Below are positions 16,900 to 25,160 of a DNA stretch of 64,000 nucleotides, one piece after another (positions within the stretch are counted from its first letter, which is position 1; every line of letters starts with the position of its first letter). This DNA comes from Actinomadura oligospora ATCC 43269 (GTDB lineage Bacteria > Actinomycetota > Actinomycetes > Streptosporangiales > Streptosporangiaceae). A program made the position numbers and the translations under genes. The notes beneath the pieces are model-generated. The model was not told the DNA's origin, searched no databases, and worked only from the letters and a program-made list of their open reading frames with translations. The stretch covers positions 496,001-560,000 of the forward strand of contig NZ_JADG01000004.1 of NCBI RefSeq assembly GCF_000518265.1, written 5' to 3'.

Positions 16900-17601
16900 T
16901 CAGACGTCGGTGACGCGCAGGCCCGCGTGCGCCTTGTAGCGGCGGTTGATGGAGATCAGGTTCGCGGTGAACGCCTCGACCTGGCGGGCGTTGCGGAGCC
17001 GTCCGCCGTACACGCCGCGCATGCCGGGGATGCGTCCGGCGAGGGCCTGGACGGTGTCGGTGGCCGCGCGGTCGTCGCCGAGGACCAGGACGTCCAGCTC
17101 GGTCTCGTCCACCTCGGGGTCGAGCAGCAGGACGGCCGACACGTGGTGGAAGGCGGCGACGACGCGGACGCCCTCGGTGTTCTGCAGGACGGCGGCGGCC
17201 TGCTCGGCGGCGCTGCCCTCCTCCACCGCGAGCGCGAACGCGCCCTTCTTGTCGAACCCGAGGGGGTTCACGCAGTCCACCACGATCTTGCCCGCGAGGG
17301 CGTCGCGCAGGGACGACAGGAGGTCCCTGTGGCCGTCGTAGGGGACGGCCACGATCACCACGTCCGACCCGGACGCGGCCTCGGCGTTCGCCGCGCCCTG
17401 GATCCCCAGGTCCGCGCCGAGGTCGGCGGCGGCCTGCCGCGCGCGCTCGGCGCTGCGCGAGCCGAGGGTGACCTTGTGTCCGGCGAGCGCGAACCGGCGG
17501 GCCAGGCCCTTGCCCTGGTCCCCGGTCCCGCCGAGGATCCCGATGCTCAGTCCGGAGACGTCGGGCAGGTCATGGGGGCTCTTCTTCGGCTGATCAGTCA
17601 T
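16900..17601 (-). CDS. npdG: F420H2:NADP+ oxidoreductase
   Basis: Cytoplasmic enzyme that moves hydride between coenzyme F420 and NADP. 233 aa. The N-terminal Rossmann motif is GILGGTGDQGKGLARRFALAG from about residue 20, followed by SRSAER, where Ser and Arg are suited to the NADP 2'-phosphate. VDCVNPLGF and the conserved AAFHHVSA stretch are also family-typical. Start ATG at 17601. Its presence indicates the host makes F420, as most actinomycetes do. It has its own terminator and no F420 biosynthesis genes beside it. Confidence 0.93.
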   Translation of the reverse strand: MTDQPKKSPHDLPDVSGLSIGILGGTGDQGKGLARRFALAGHKVTLGSRSAERARQAAADLGADLGIQGAANAEAASGSDVVIVAVPYDGHRDLLSSLRDALAGKIVVDCVNPLGFDKKGAFALAVEEGSAAEQAAAVLQNTEGVRVVAAFHHVSAVLLLDPEVDETELDVLVLGDDRAATDTVQALAGRIPGMRGVYGGRLRNARQVEAFTANLISINRRYKAHAGLRVTDV

Positions 17602-17691
17602 GGCGTCGAGTCTGCCAAACCGGGCGGACCCCTCCGCGCACGGACCCGTCCCGTCCGAAACCGCGCGTCCCGGCCCGGTTCTTGGGCCACG

Positions 17692-18288
17692 ATGGAACGC
17701 ATGGACGCCGAGCACGTCATGATGCTGCGCGAGGTGCTGGCCGCGACCGGATGGCTGGAGCGCACCGGGGAGTTCGGACGGGCGCTGCGGGTCAGCGCGC
17801 GCACCCCCGGCGGGCTGCTGCTGGTCGGCACCCCCACGGGCGAGCCCTGGCACCTCGCCGCCCACCTGGACGACGAGAGCAGCCTGAACGCGCTGCCGGG
17901 CCTGTCCCCCACGCTCGTCCGCTGGTCCCCGCCCGCGGACGCGCCCGCGCACCTCGCCGTGGGCCTGGAGCGGATCGAGGACGCCGGACGGGGCGAGACC
18001 CTCCTCGTCGTCGCCGAGGACGAGGCGCCGGTCCCGCTGCTGGAGCGGGTCGACGACGCCCGCCGCGTCGGGGCCACGATCCTCGCCCTGGACGGCGGCG
18101 ACCGCGAGCTCCAGGGTCTCGCGCACGAGGGCCTGACCATTCCGTCCGCCGATCCCCTGGTGAGCTTCGACGGTGCCCAGCACCTGGTCAGCGCCGCCGC
18201 CGGGCAGGACCTCACCCGTCCCCGCCGCGGCCTCCGCGACCGCCTCGCCCGCCTCCTCGACGCCGTCACCGGCCCCGTCATCGACTGA
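17692..18288 (+). CDS. Conserved hypothetical protein
   Basis: 198 aa from the first ATG, or 195 from the ATG at 17701; neither has a clear ribosome-binding site. It looks like an alpha/beta soluble protein: LLREVLAATGWLERTGEFGRAL at the start, a central LLVVAEDEAPVPLLERVDDARRVGATILAL that resembles a nucleotide- or sugar-isomerase-like fold, and a basic C-terminal helix. No catalytic motif was recognised. It is divergent from npdG with about 90 bases between. Function unknown. Confidence 0.78.
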   Translation: MERMDAEHVMMLREVLAATGWLERTGEFGRALRVSARTPGGLLLVGTPTGEPWHLAAHLDDESSLNALPGLSPTLVRWSPPADAPAHLAVGLERIEDAGRGETLLVVAEDEAPVPLLERVDDARRVGATILALDGGDRELQGLAHEGLTIPSADPLVSFDGAQHLVSAAAGQDLTRPRRGLRDRLARLLDAVTGPVID

Positions 18289-18335
18289 CCCGGCCGACAG
18301 CCGGCGCGAACCGGCCGGCCGCCGGTCCGCGTCGG

Positions 18336-18521
18336 TCAGTCGTCGTCCTGGGCGTCCCAGGCCTTGTTGCGCTCGCGGGCCTCGGCCAGGGCTCCCGCGG
18401 CCTCGGCCTCGGTGGCGTAGGGGCCCATGCGGTCCTTGTCGGGGCAACCGGGGCCGTGCTCGACGCGCAGGTGCTTCAGGCAGAACCACCAGGCGTCGTC
18501 GATGTCCTTCTTCGCGTTCAT
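18336..18521 (-). CDS. Small conserved hypothetical protein
   Basis: 61 aa, with two cysteines (FCLKHLRVEHGPGC) that could bind a metal, followed by an acidic amphipathic helix (TEAEAAGALAEARERNKAWD). Similar short proteins with WFCLKH and GPY motifs are, to my memory, common next to map genes in actinomycetes. Start ATG at 18521 with GGAGGG nearby. It is divergent from the methionine aminopeptidase gene. Function unknown. Confidence 0.75.
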   Translation of the reverse strand: MNAKKDIDDAWWFCLKHLRVEHGPGCPDKDRMGPYATEAEAAGALAEARERNKAWDAQDDD

Positions 18522-18586
18522 GTGCCCTCCCTTTCGATCACGCCTCTGGAGTCGTCCCCCGCCGGGGCTGACTACACTCGCTGACC

Positions 18587-19438
18587 ATGACGACCCACCT
18601 CCTCCGGCCCGGCCGTGTCTCGCCCATGCGCAAGGTACCCGCGAACATCCACCGTCCGGAGTACGTGGGCAAGAAGACCCCGAAGACGGGCGAGCCGGAC
18701 GTCAAGACGCCGGAGACCATCGAGCGGATGCGGGTGGCGGCGAAGATCGCGGCGCGGGCGCTGGAGGAGGTCGGCAAGAACGTCCGGCCGGGGATCACCA
18801 CCGACGAGCTGGACGTGATCGGGCACGAGTACATGCTCGACCACGGGGCCTACCCGTCCACGCTCGGGTACCGCGGGTACCCCAAGTCGCTGTGCACCTC
18901 GATCAACGAGGTGATCTGCCACGGCATCCCGGACGACACCGAGCTGCGCGACGGCGACATCGTCAACGTGGACATCACCGCGTTCGTGGACGGCGTGCAC
19001 GGCGACACCGACGCGACGTTCCTGGTCGGGGACGTGGACGAGGAGGCGCGGCTGCTGGTCGAGCGCACCCACGAGGCCATGATGCGCGGGATCCGGGCCG
19101 TCCGGCCGGGACGCGCGATCAACGTGATCGGACGGGTGATCGAGTCCTACGCCAAGCGGTTCGGGTACGGGGTCGTCCGCGACTTCACCGGGCACGGCAT
19201 CGGCACCACCTTCCACTCGGGCCTGGTCGTCCCGCACTACGACGACCCGGCCGCGACGACCGTGATGCAGCCCGGCATGACGTTCACGATCGAGCCGATG
19301 CTCACCCTCGGCACCCCCGAGTGGGACATGTGGCCGGACGGCTGGACCGTCCTCACCAAGGACCGCAAGCGGACGGCGCAGTTCGAGCACACCCTCCTCG
19401 TGACCGACGACGGCCATGAGATCCTGACGCTGCCGTAG
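18587..19438 (+). CDS. map: Type I methionine aminopeptidase
   Basis: Removes the initiator methionine from nascent proteins. 283 aa, with an N-terminal extension of about 40 residues typical of the MetAP1c form of actinomycetes. The five metal ligands are visible: Asp129, Asp140, His203, Glu236 and Glu267; the His of CHGIP (112) is also conserved. Start ATG at 18587 lacks a strong ribosome-binding site; a TACACT -10-like element lies just upstream, so the mRNA may have a very short leader. Actinomycetes often carry more than one map gene, so this may not be the only copy. Confidence 0.95.
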   Translation: MTTHLLRPGRVSPMRKVPANIHRPEYVGKKTPKTGEPDVKTPETIERMRVAAKIAARALEEVGKNVRPGITTDELDVIGHEYMLDHGAYPSTLGYRGYPKSLCTSINEVICHGIPDDTELRDGDIVNVDITAFVDGVHGDTDATFLVGDVDEEARLLVERTHEAMMRGIRAVRPGRAINVIGRVIESYAKRFGYGVVRDFTGHGIGTTFHSGLVVPHYDDPAATTVMQPGMTFTIEPMLTLGTPEWDMWPDGWTVLTKDRKRTAQFEHTLLVTDDGHEILTLP

Positions 19439-19517
19439 CCGGAATCCGGGAAGCACGTCACAGAGGACGCTCCACCGCGGAGGCATCCGTCGCCGGACGT
19501 CCGGGAAGAGCTCCCTC

Positions 19518-20210
19518 ATGAACGCTCCCGCACCGTACGAACCTCCGCGAGTGCCGTCGGACAGCATGCCGCCCGGGAGGGCGGCGTTGAGCGTGACATG
19601 GGCGGCGCTGCCGTTCCTGACGCTGGGCTACGCGACCCCGTTCACCTTCGCGGCGGCGGCGCTGTGGCGCCGGCGGATGCACCTGGTGTGGGCGACCGTG
19701 GTGTACAGCGGCCTGTTCGCGGGGCTGCTGCTGATCGCGCCGAACCTCAAGAGCGACGGCGGGGCGCAGCGGGCCGCGGGCATCCTGATGTCGGTGCTGG
19801 CGCTCGTGGGCTGCGGGCACGCGTTCCTGGTGCGGCGCCAGGTGTTCGATCCGGACGGCCTGTCCGGCGTCGGGAACGACGCGGTGGTGGAGCGGGTCCG
19901 GCAGCAGCGGCTGCTGCGCGCCAAGGCCCGCGACCTGGCCGCGCACGATCCGGGACTCGCGCGGGAGCTGCGGATCGGCCGTCCGGACCTGCCCCGCCAG
20001 TTCCACGACGGCGGCCTGGTCGACGTCAACCACGCCCCGCCCGAGGCCCTGACCATGCTGCCCGGCATCACCCCCGAGCTGGCCGGACGGATCGAACGGG
20101 CGCGGGCCGAGACCGGCGGCTTCGTCTCCGCCGAGGAGCTGTCCGCCGTGGCGGGCCTCCCCCCGGCGATCACCGGCGAGCTGTCCGAGTTCGCCATCTT
20201 CATCCGCTGA
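19518..20210 (+). CDS. Membrane protein with ComEA-like helix-hairpin-helix domain
   Basis: 230 aa. Three hydrophobic segments lie in the first 110 residues (around 25-48, 55-75 and 88-106). The C-terminal 70 residues form tandem helix-hairpin-helix motifs: LVDVNHAPPEALTMLPGITP, then GFVSAEELSAVAGLPPAI, as in ComEA. This could bind DNA or a partner protein at the cytoplasmic face. No competence genes are near, so a DNA-uptake role is not supported. Start ATG at 19518 with GGGAAGAG upstream. Confidence 0.8.
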   Translation: MNAPAPYEPPRVPSDSMPPGRAALSVTWAALPFLTLGYATPFTFAAAALWRRRMHLVWATVVYSGLFAGLLLIAPNLKSDGGAQRAAGILMSVLALVGCGHAFLVRRQVFDPDGLSGVGNDAVVERVRQQRLLRAKARDLAAHDPGLARELRIGRPDLPRQFHDGGLVDVNHAPPEALTMLPGITPELAGRIERARAETGGFVSAEELSAVAGLPPAITGELSEFAIFIR

Positions 20211-20246
20211 CCGGCCGAACACCCGGGGACGCTCGCGGACCGGCGC

Positions 20247-20870
20247 TCAGTAGGCGACGGTGATGCGGCGGCCGACGGCCTTGGGATCCTCCAGCTCGTC
20301 CACGAGGGCGACGGCGTAGTCCTCGGCGCTGATGCGGCTGTTGCCGTCGGCGTCGGAGAGGAGCTGGTCGCCGCCGAGGCGGAACGTGCCGGTGCGCTCC
20401 CCGGGGCCGATCTCGGCGGCCGGGGAGATGTAGGTCCAGTCGAGGTCGCCCGCCTCTTCGCGAACGGCGTCGAGGAGGGCCCCCTGCGCGAGGGCCTCAT
20501 TCTTGTAGAGCGCGGGGAAGTCCGGGCTGTCCACGAGGCGCTGTCCGGGCGCGATCTCCAGGCTGCCCGCGCCGCCGACGATCACCACGCGCCGCACCCC
20601 CGCCTTCCGGGCCGCGGCGAGGACGCCGCGTCCGTCGGCGAGCAGCGGGGCGACGGTCTCCGAGCCGTCGCGCGGCGGGGCCACGGCGACGACGATCGCG
20701 TCGTGCCCGGCGGCGAGCTTCGCGATCGCGTCGGCGTCGCTCGCCTGGGCCCGCGCCGTGCCGTCCTTGCCGCTGCGGGTCACCCCGGTGACCTCGTGGT
20801 TCCGGGCGCGCGCCTCGGCGGCGACGCGGGAACCGACCATGCCGGTGGACCCGACGATCAGGATCTTCAT
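20247..20870 (-). CDS. NAD(P)-binding NmrA/SDR-type protein
   Basis: 207 aa, an atypical short-chain dehydrogenase fold with the nucleotide-binding motif GSTGMVGSRVAAEA at residues 7-20. It lacks an obvious YxxxK catalytic pair (the corresponding stretch is YKNEALAQG), like NmrA-type redox sensors or quinone/NADPH-binding proteins. It is divergent from an HxlR regulator, a very frequent pairing, with a perfect operator between. Likely induced by electrophilic or oxidative stress through that regulator. Confidence 0.88.
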   Translation of the reverse strand: MKILIVGSTGMVGSRVAAEARARNHEVTGVTRSGKDGTARAQASDADAIAKLAAGHDAIVVAVAPPRDGSETVAPLLADGRGVLAAARKAGVRRVVIVGGAGSLEIAPGQRLVDSPDFPALYKNEALAQGALLDAVREEAGDLDWTYISPAAEIGPGERTGTFRLGGDQLLSDADGNSRISAEDYAVALVDELEDPKAVGRRITVAY

Positions 20871-20897
20871 GCTTGTCTCCCTTCGACGTGGCGTACG

Positions 20898-20938
20898 GTA
20901 TCCATCGGATACTGGTTACTACAACGATCCATAGGTAC
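20898..20938. promoter_or_regulatory. HxlR operator pair
   Basis: GTATCCATCGGATAC (20898-20912) is a perfect inverted repeat with 6-bp arms and a 3-base centre. A degenerate copy, GATCCATAGGTAC, lies at 20926-20938, 27 bases further on. Both sit in the 80-base divergent region between the NmrA-like gene and hxlR. Confidence 0.7.
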
Positions 20939-20950
20939 CCTTTGGAAACC

Positions 20951-21358
20951 ATGAAGGACTCCATGCGTCCCGGGGACGCCTTCGACCCGTCCTGCCCGAC
21001 CCGGATGGTGCTCGACCGGATCGGCGACAAATGGTCGGTGCTGATCGTGCTGACCCTGCTGGACGGACCGCGGCGGTTCACCCAGCTGCGCGACCGGATC
21101 GGCGGCGTCACCCCCAAGGTCCTTACCCACACGTTGCGCGGGATGGAACATGACGGTCTTCTCGTCCGCCGGGTGTTCGCCGAGGTCCCGCCGCGCGTCG
21201 AGTACGAGCTGACCCCGCTCGGGCACTCCCTGCGGGAGCCGATCCAGGCCGTCGCCGACTGGGCCGAGGCCCACGTCCAGCAGGTCATGGCCGCCCGCGA
21301 CCGGCACGACGACGACACCACCGGCCGGACGCCCGCCGAGAGCGCCGCCACGCGGTGA
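20951..21358 (+). CDS. HxlR-family winged-helix regulator
   Basis: 135 aa. The HxlR core is complete: DPSCPTRMVLDRIGDKWSVLI, the RRFTQLRDRIGGVTPKVLTHTLRGMEHDGL recognition region and the YELTPLGHSL wing. The Cys in the first motif is the usual redox-sensing position in this family. ATG at 20951 is chosen over the longer frame from 20873, which would run through the operator. It most likely represses itself and the divergent NmrA-like gene. Confidence 0.92.
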   Translation: MKDSMRPGDAFDPSCPTRMVLDRIGDKWSVLIVLTLLDGPRRFTQLRDRIGGVTPKVLTHTLRGMEHDGLLVRRVFAEVPPRVEYELTPLGHSLREPIQAVADWAEAHVQQVMAARDRHDDDTTGRTPAESAATR

Positions 21359-21523
21359 ACCTGCGGGGTTCCGGCTTGGCGCTGGAACGGCCGCCGGGTC
21401 GGGGGGATGCTGGACGGAACGGGCAGGCGCGACCTTCGGCGTGCCGCCCGCTAAAACGATCACTAACGGGATAGTGTCCCGCCGTACCTGGCAAGACGGG
21501 ACGGACGGGGCGGGGATGCGCGC

Positions 21524-22240
21524 ATGATGGGGCACACGCACGCGCTGAGCGGGGCACTGGCATGGCTGGCCGTCGTCCCCGTGCTGGGGCGGACGGACCT
21601 GATGCACCAGTACGCGTTCCACCTCGACACCAAACAGCTCGCGGCCGGGACGATCGTGGCGGCGGGGGCCGGGCTGCTGCCCGACATCGACCACCACAAC
21701 GGGCGCATCGCCAACACGCTCGGCCCGCCGTCGCAGCACTTCTGCAAGTGGGTCGGGAAGATCTCCGGCGGGCACCGGCACGGCACCCACTCGATCCTGT
21801 TCGCGGTCGGGATGGGCTGGGGCATCGACTGGCTCGCGTCCCACCAGCGCTACGCCTGGTGGGCGGTGCTGTTCATCATCGTGGGCTTCGGGCTGCGGGG
21901 CATCGGCCTGGACTTCGAGGGCAAGGAGCCGCAGTCCGCGCTCGCCGACTGCGCGCTAGCCGCCATCGCCGTCTGGTGGATGCACGACCTGAACATGGAC
22001 TTCGTCGGGTGGGCGATCACGGTCGGCTGCCTCGCGCACATCATCGGCGACTGCCTGACACCCCAGGGGTGCCCGGTGCTGTGGCCGATACCCTGGCGGG
22101 TCGCCGTACCGGTCGTGCCGAAGACGAACGGCAAGGTCGAGCACGCCGTCATCGTCCCGCTGCTGATCCTGGGGACGGCGATCCTGGCCGTCCGGTCGGC
22201 GCTCGGGGACACCGCGACGCAATGGCTGAACAAGGGTTGA
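21524..22240 (+). CDS. DUF457/YdjM-type membrane-bound metal-dependent hydrolase-like protein
   Basis: 238 aa with about five membrane segments. Histidine and aspartate motifs expected for the family are present: GHTHALSG at the start, LLPDIDHHNGRIAN, GGHRHGTHS and later AHIIGDCLTPQG. These suggest a metal centre at the membrane; the reaction is not known in related proteins. Start is the first of two ATGs at 21524. It is a single gene; about 165 bases upstream hold no recognisable motif. Confidence 0.85.
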   Translation: MMGHTHALSGALAWLAVVPVLGRTDLMHQYAFHLDTKQLAAGTIVAAGAGLLPDIDHHNGRIANTLGPPSQHFCKWVGKISGGHRHGTHSILFAVGMGWGIDWLASHQRYAWWAVLFIIVGFGLRGIGLDFEGKEPQSALADCALAAIAVWWMHDLNMDFVGWAITVGCLAHIIGDCLTPQGCPVLWPIPWRVAVPVVPKTNGKVEHAVIVPLLILGTAILAVRSALGDTATQWLNKG

Positions 22241-22268
22241 CCGGCGGCGTCGGCGGCGGGCTGGTCTC

Positions 22269-22814
22269 TCAGTTCGCCATGAGGTCGGCGAACTCGTCGC
22301 ACTTGTAGCGGGTCGCCATCTCCTTGAACAGGTCGTCCACCTTGCGGGAGTCCTCGGGACCGGTGCCGCCCTTCTCCCGGACCCTCACGGCGATCGGGTA
22401 GTCGAGCCTGACCTGCTTGATGCCGGGGGCGGCGTTGGCGGTGCAGACCACCTGGCCGAGCAGCAGCCGCGGCCAGCGCACGTTCGCCCTGTTGACGCGG
22501 ACGGTCAGCAGGCCGCTGGAGTCGTAGGCCATCAGCGTGACGCCGCCGGGCAGGAGCGTCCGGTAGCCCAGCTGCCGTTCGGCGTCGGTGGGCGCGACGG
22601 TGAGCTGCTGGAGGCCGAGGTACGGCTGGTTCAGCAGGCCCGGACGGGAGACCCGCGCCAGCCTGTCGCCCCTGACCAGGTAGACCGCGACCGGGTTGGG
22701 TTGCGCGGTCGGCCGGGGGATGTCGCCCGCGCCGACCGGACCCGTCGGGCGGACGCCGCAACCGGTCAGCGCGAGCAGGACGCCCAGGCCCGCGAGAAGG
22801 CATCTCGGTCTCAT
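22269..22814 (-). CDS. Hypothetical lipoprotein of a two-component operon
   Basis: 181 aa. Signal with lipobox LTGC near residue 19, then a mature domain with no recognised family (QLTVAPTDAERQLGYRTLLPGG, and later VVCTANAAPGIKQVRLDYPI). The VAPTDAE stretch and the overall length recall GerMN-type lipoprotein domains, but weakly. It overlaps the kinase stop codon (ATGA) and is the third gene of a regulator-kinase-lipoprotein operon. A lipoprotein beside an OmpR-type system recalls CseA of the Streptomyces sigE operon, where it tunes envelope signalling; here the gene order differs. Confidence 0.85.
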   Translation of the reverse strand: MRPRCLLAGLGVLLALTGCGVRPTGPVGAGDIPRPTAQPNPVAVYLVRGDRLARVSRPGLLNQPYLGLQQLTVAPTDAERQLGYRTLLPGGVTLMAYDSSGLLTVRVNRANVRWPRLLLGQVVCTANAAPGIKQVRLDYPIAVRVREKGGTGPEDSRKVDDLFKEMATRYKCDEFADLMAN

Positions 22815-24388
22815 GCCTCGTCCTCCTCGTCCGCCGAGGGCAGCCACAGGGTGAAGACGGCGCCGCCGTCCGGTCCGTTGGCGACCGCCAGCATGCCTCC
22901 GTGCAGACCGGCGTTCTCCAGCGCGATGGACAGGCCGAGCCCGCTGCCCTCGCTGCGGGACCGGGCCGCCTCCGCCTTGACGAACCGGTTGAAGACCAGG
23001 GGAAGCAGGTCCTCCGGGATGCCGGGGCCCGCGTCGGTCACGGTCAGCTCCACGCCGTCCTGCTCGGGCCGGAACGCCACGCTCACCGGCGGGCCGCCGT
23101 GCCGCAGCGCGTTGCCGACCAGGTTCGCCACGATCACGTCCAGCCGCCGGGGGTCGAGCCGGACGATCAGGTCCGCCGGGCCGTCCACGGCGACCTCGCC
23201 GGTCCAGCCGCGCGCGTCCAGGGTCGCCTCGACGGCGTGGGCGACCACCACGTCGTCCAGGACGAGCGCGGCGGCCCCGGCGTCGAACCGGCTGATCTCG
23301 ATGAGGCGCTCGACGAGCGCGCCCAGCCGCCGGGTCTCGACCGCGACCAGCCGGGCGGCGTCGTCGCCCTCCTCGGCGAGGATCTCGGCCATCGCGACCA
23401 TCGAGGTCAGCGGGGTGCGCAGCTCGTGCGAGACGTCCGCGACGAACCGGCGGGACGCGGCGTCCTTGGCGCGCAGCTCGCCGACCATGTGCTCCAGCTG
23501 GTCGGCCGTCCGGTTGAAGGTGCGGACGAGGTCGGTCAGCTCGTCCCGTCCGCGCTCGCCGATCCGGGTGGAGAAGTCGCCCTCGCCCAGGGCGCGCGCG
23601 GCCCGGCCGAGGACCCGGACCGGACGCAGCACGCCGCGCGTCGCGGCGAGGGCCATCGTGAGCGCCAGCAGCACCGCGAACCCGTCCGCGATGAGCAGCG
23701 CGCGGGTGAACTGGGCGAGTTCGGTCTCCTCGCGCCGCAGGCTGACCGACACGAACACCAGCGGACGTTTCTGGCCCTCCTGTTCCCTCTGCTCGGGCTG
23801 CGCGGCCAGCATTCCGATCAGCAGGTAGGCGTGGCCGCGCACCCGGACGCGCTGGAAGACCGTCTCCGAGAGCATGCGGTAGGAGAACATCACGCTCACC
23901 GGGACGCCCACGCCCGCCGCCGCGGCGTTCCGGACGCGGTCGTCCAGCGCGGCCGGCTGGTAGGCGGGCAGGTTCATCACCCACACCCGACGCTCGGAGG
24001 TGTAGAGCGCGGCGAGGAGCTGCTGCCGGACGAGCTCCTCGCCGCCCGGGGGCGTGGTGACCGGGACGTAGCGCGCGACGGTCTGCCGGATCTCGATGAT
24101 CTCGGTGTCCTGGACGCGCTCCAGCAGGGCCCGGCGGACGAGCACGTAGGAGATCCCGGACGCCAGCAGGGCGGCGACCAGCGCCACCGCCACGAACGCG
24201 GCGGCGAGGCGGGTGCGCAGGCCCATCGGGCGGAGCCGCATCGTGTATCGCGCCGAGTACCCCCTGAGCAGGCGCACCGCGCGCGCCACCGGACGGGGGA
24301 CCACCCGGCGCGCCGCACGGGCCGCCAGGCGGCGCGGCGAGCCCGCCTTCGGAATGCGCGCCTTCAGGGAGCGCGGCGGGCGGGTCAC
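22811..24388 (-). CDS. Sensor histidine kinase (OmpR-partner type)
   Basis: 525 aa. The first 55 residues are highly basic and cytoplasmic; membrane helices lie at about 60-82 and 228-250, enclosing an extracellular sensor domain of some 145 residues. HAMP follows, then the HisKA dimerisation helix with phospho-acceptor His321 (VSHELRTPLTSM) and the HATPase domain (NLVGNALRHG, DAGPGIP, GSGLGLSI). The GTG start at 24388 overlaps the response-regulator stop (GTGA). It should sense envelope conditions; the ligand is unknown. Confidence 0.93.
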   Translation of the reverse strand: MTRPPRSLKARIPKAGSPRRLAARAARRVVPRPVARAVRLLRGYSARYTMRLRPMGLRTRLAAAFVAVALVAALLASGISYVLVRRALLERVQDTEIIEIRQTVARYVPVTTPPGGEELVRQQLLAALYTSERRVWVMNLPAYQPAALDDRVRNAAAAGVGVPVSVMFSYRMLSETVFQRVRVRGHAYLLIGMLAAQPEQREQEGQKRPLVFVSVSLRREETELAQFTRALLIADGFAVLLALTMALAATRGVLRPVRVLGRAARALGEGDFSTRIGERGRDELTDLVRTFNRTADQLEHMVGELRAKDAASRRFVADVSHELRTPLTSMVAMAEILAEEGDDAARLVAVETRRLGALVERLIEISRFDAGAAALVLDDVVVAHAVEATLDARGWTGEVAVDGPADLIVRLDPRRLDVIVANLVGNALRHGGPPVSVAFRPEQDGVELTVTDAGPGIPEDLLPLVFNRFVKAEAARSRSEGSGLGLSIALENAGLHGGMLAVANGPDGGAVFTLWLPSADEEDEA

Positions 24389-25059
24389 GGGGCGGTGAAG
24401 CGGTAGCCGAAGCCTCGGACGGTCTGTATGAGGCGGGGGTCGGCGGGCTCGTCCTCGATCTTGGCTCGGACGCGCTGGACGCAGGCGTCGACGAGCCGGG
24501 AGTCGCCGGGATAGGTGTGCTCCCAGACGGCGGCGAGCAGGTGCTGGCGGGTCATGGCCTGCCCCGGACGGCGGGTCAGCTCCAGCAGCAGCCGCAGCTC
24601 GGTCGGGGTGAGCCGGACGTCCTGCCCGGCCTTGGTGACCTTGAGCGCGGAGCGGTCGACGACCAGGTCGCCGTAGGCGGACCGGTCGGTGTGGGACTGC
24701 TCGGCGCGACGCAGGACGGCCCGGATCCGGGCGTCCAGGACGCGCGGCTCGACGGGCTTGGTGACGTAGTCGTCCGCGCCCGCCTCGAGGCCGAGGACCA
24801 CGTCCAGGTCGTCGCCGCGCGCGGTGAGCAGGATGACCGGGAGGGTGTCGTCGCGGCGGATGCGCCGGCAGACCTCGATGCCGTCGACGCCGGGGAGCAT
24901 GACGTCCAGCACGGCGATCTCGGGCCTGCGGGCGCGCAGCGCGTCGAGACCGTCCTCGCCGGTCGCGCGCGCGGTGACCGAGTGCCCGAGGCGGCTCAGG
25001 GCCAGCTCCAGCGCGGCGCGGGCGGAGGGGTCGTCTTCCACGAAGAGAATGCTCGCCAC
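24385..25059 (-). CDS. OmpR-family response regulator
   Basis: 224 aa. The receiver domain (1-115) has the acidic pair EDD, phospho-acceptor Asp in VLDVMLPG, and the Thr/Lys switch residues (LTARGD, VTKPVE). The winged-helix effector domain (about 130-222) ends in LIQTVRGFGYRFTAP. First gene of the operon with the kinase and lipoprotein, overlapping the kinase by four bases. Upstream is a divergent membrane-protein gene with about 100 bases between. It resembles CseB-type envelope-stress regulators, but I cannot name the regulon. Confidence 0.94.
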   Translation of the reverse strand: MASILFVEDDPSARAALELALSRLGHSVTARATGEDGLDALRARRPEIAVLDVMLPGVDGIEVCRRIRRDDTLPVILLTARGDDLDVVLGLEAGADDYVTKPVEPRVLDARIRAVLRRAEQSHTDRSAYGDLVVDRSALKVTKAGQDVRLTPTELRLLLELTRRPGQAMTRQHLLAAVWEHTYPGDSRLVDACVQRVRAKIEDEPADPRLIQTVRGFGYRFTAP

Positions 25060-25160
25060 GTCACCATTATCCGTCCTTGTCGATCTTCAACCTCCTTGTG
25101 TCACGAAATCCAGACATCACACGAACATGATCACAACGGTCCGCCGGAACGGTGGGCCGT

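Noticed and set aside
19518-20210. Competence protein ComEA
   Set aside because: Helix-hairpin-helix motifs match, but they follow three membrane segments instead of one, and no comEC or other competence gene is adjacent.
22269-25059. The sigE-cseABC envelope-stress operon
   Set aside because: The regulator and kinase resemble CseB and CseC and a lipoprotein is present, but there is no sigma factor gene and the order differs.
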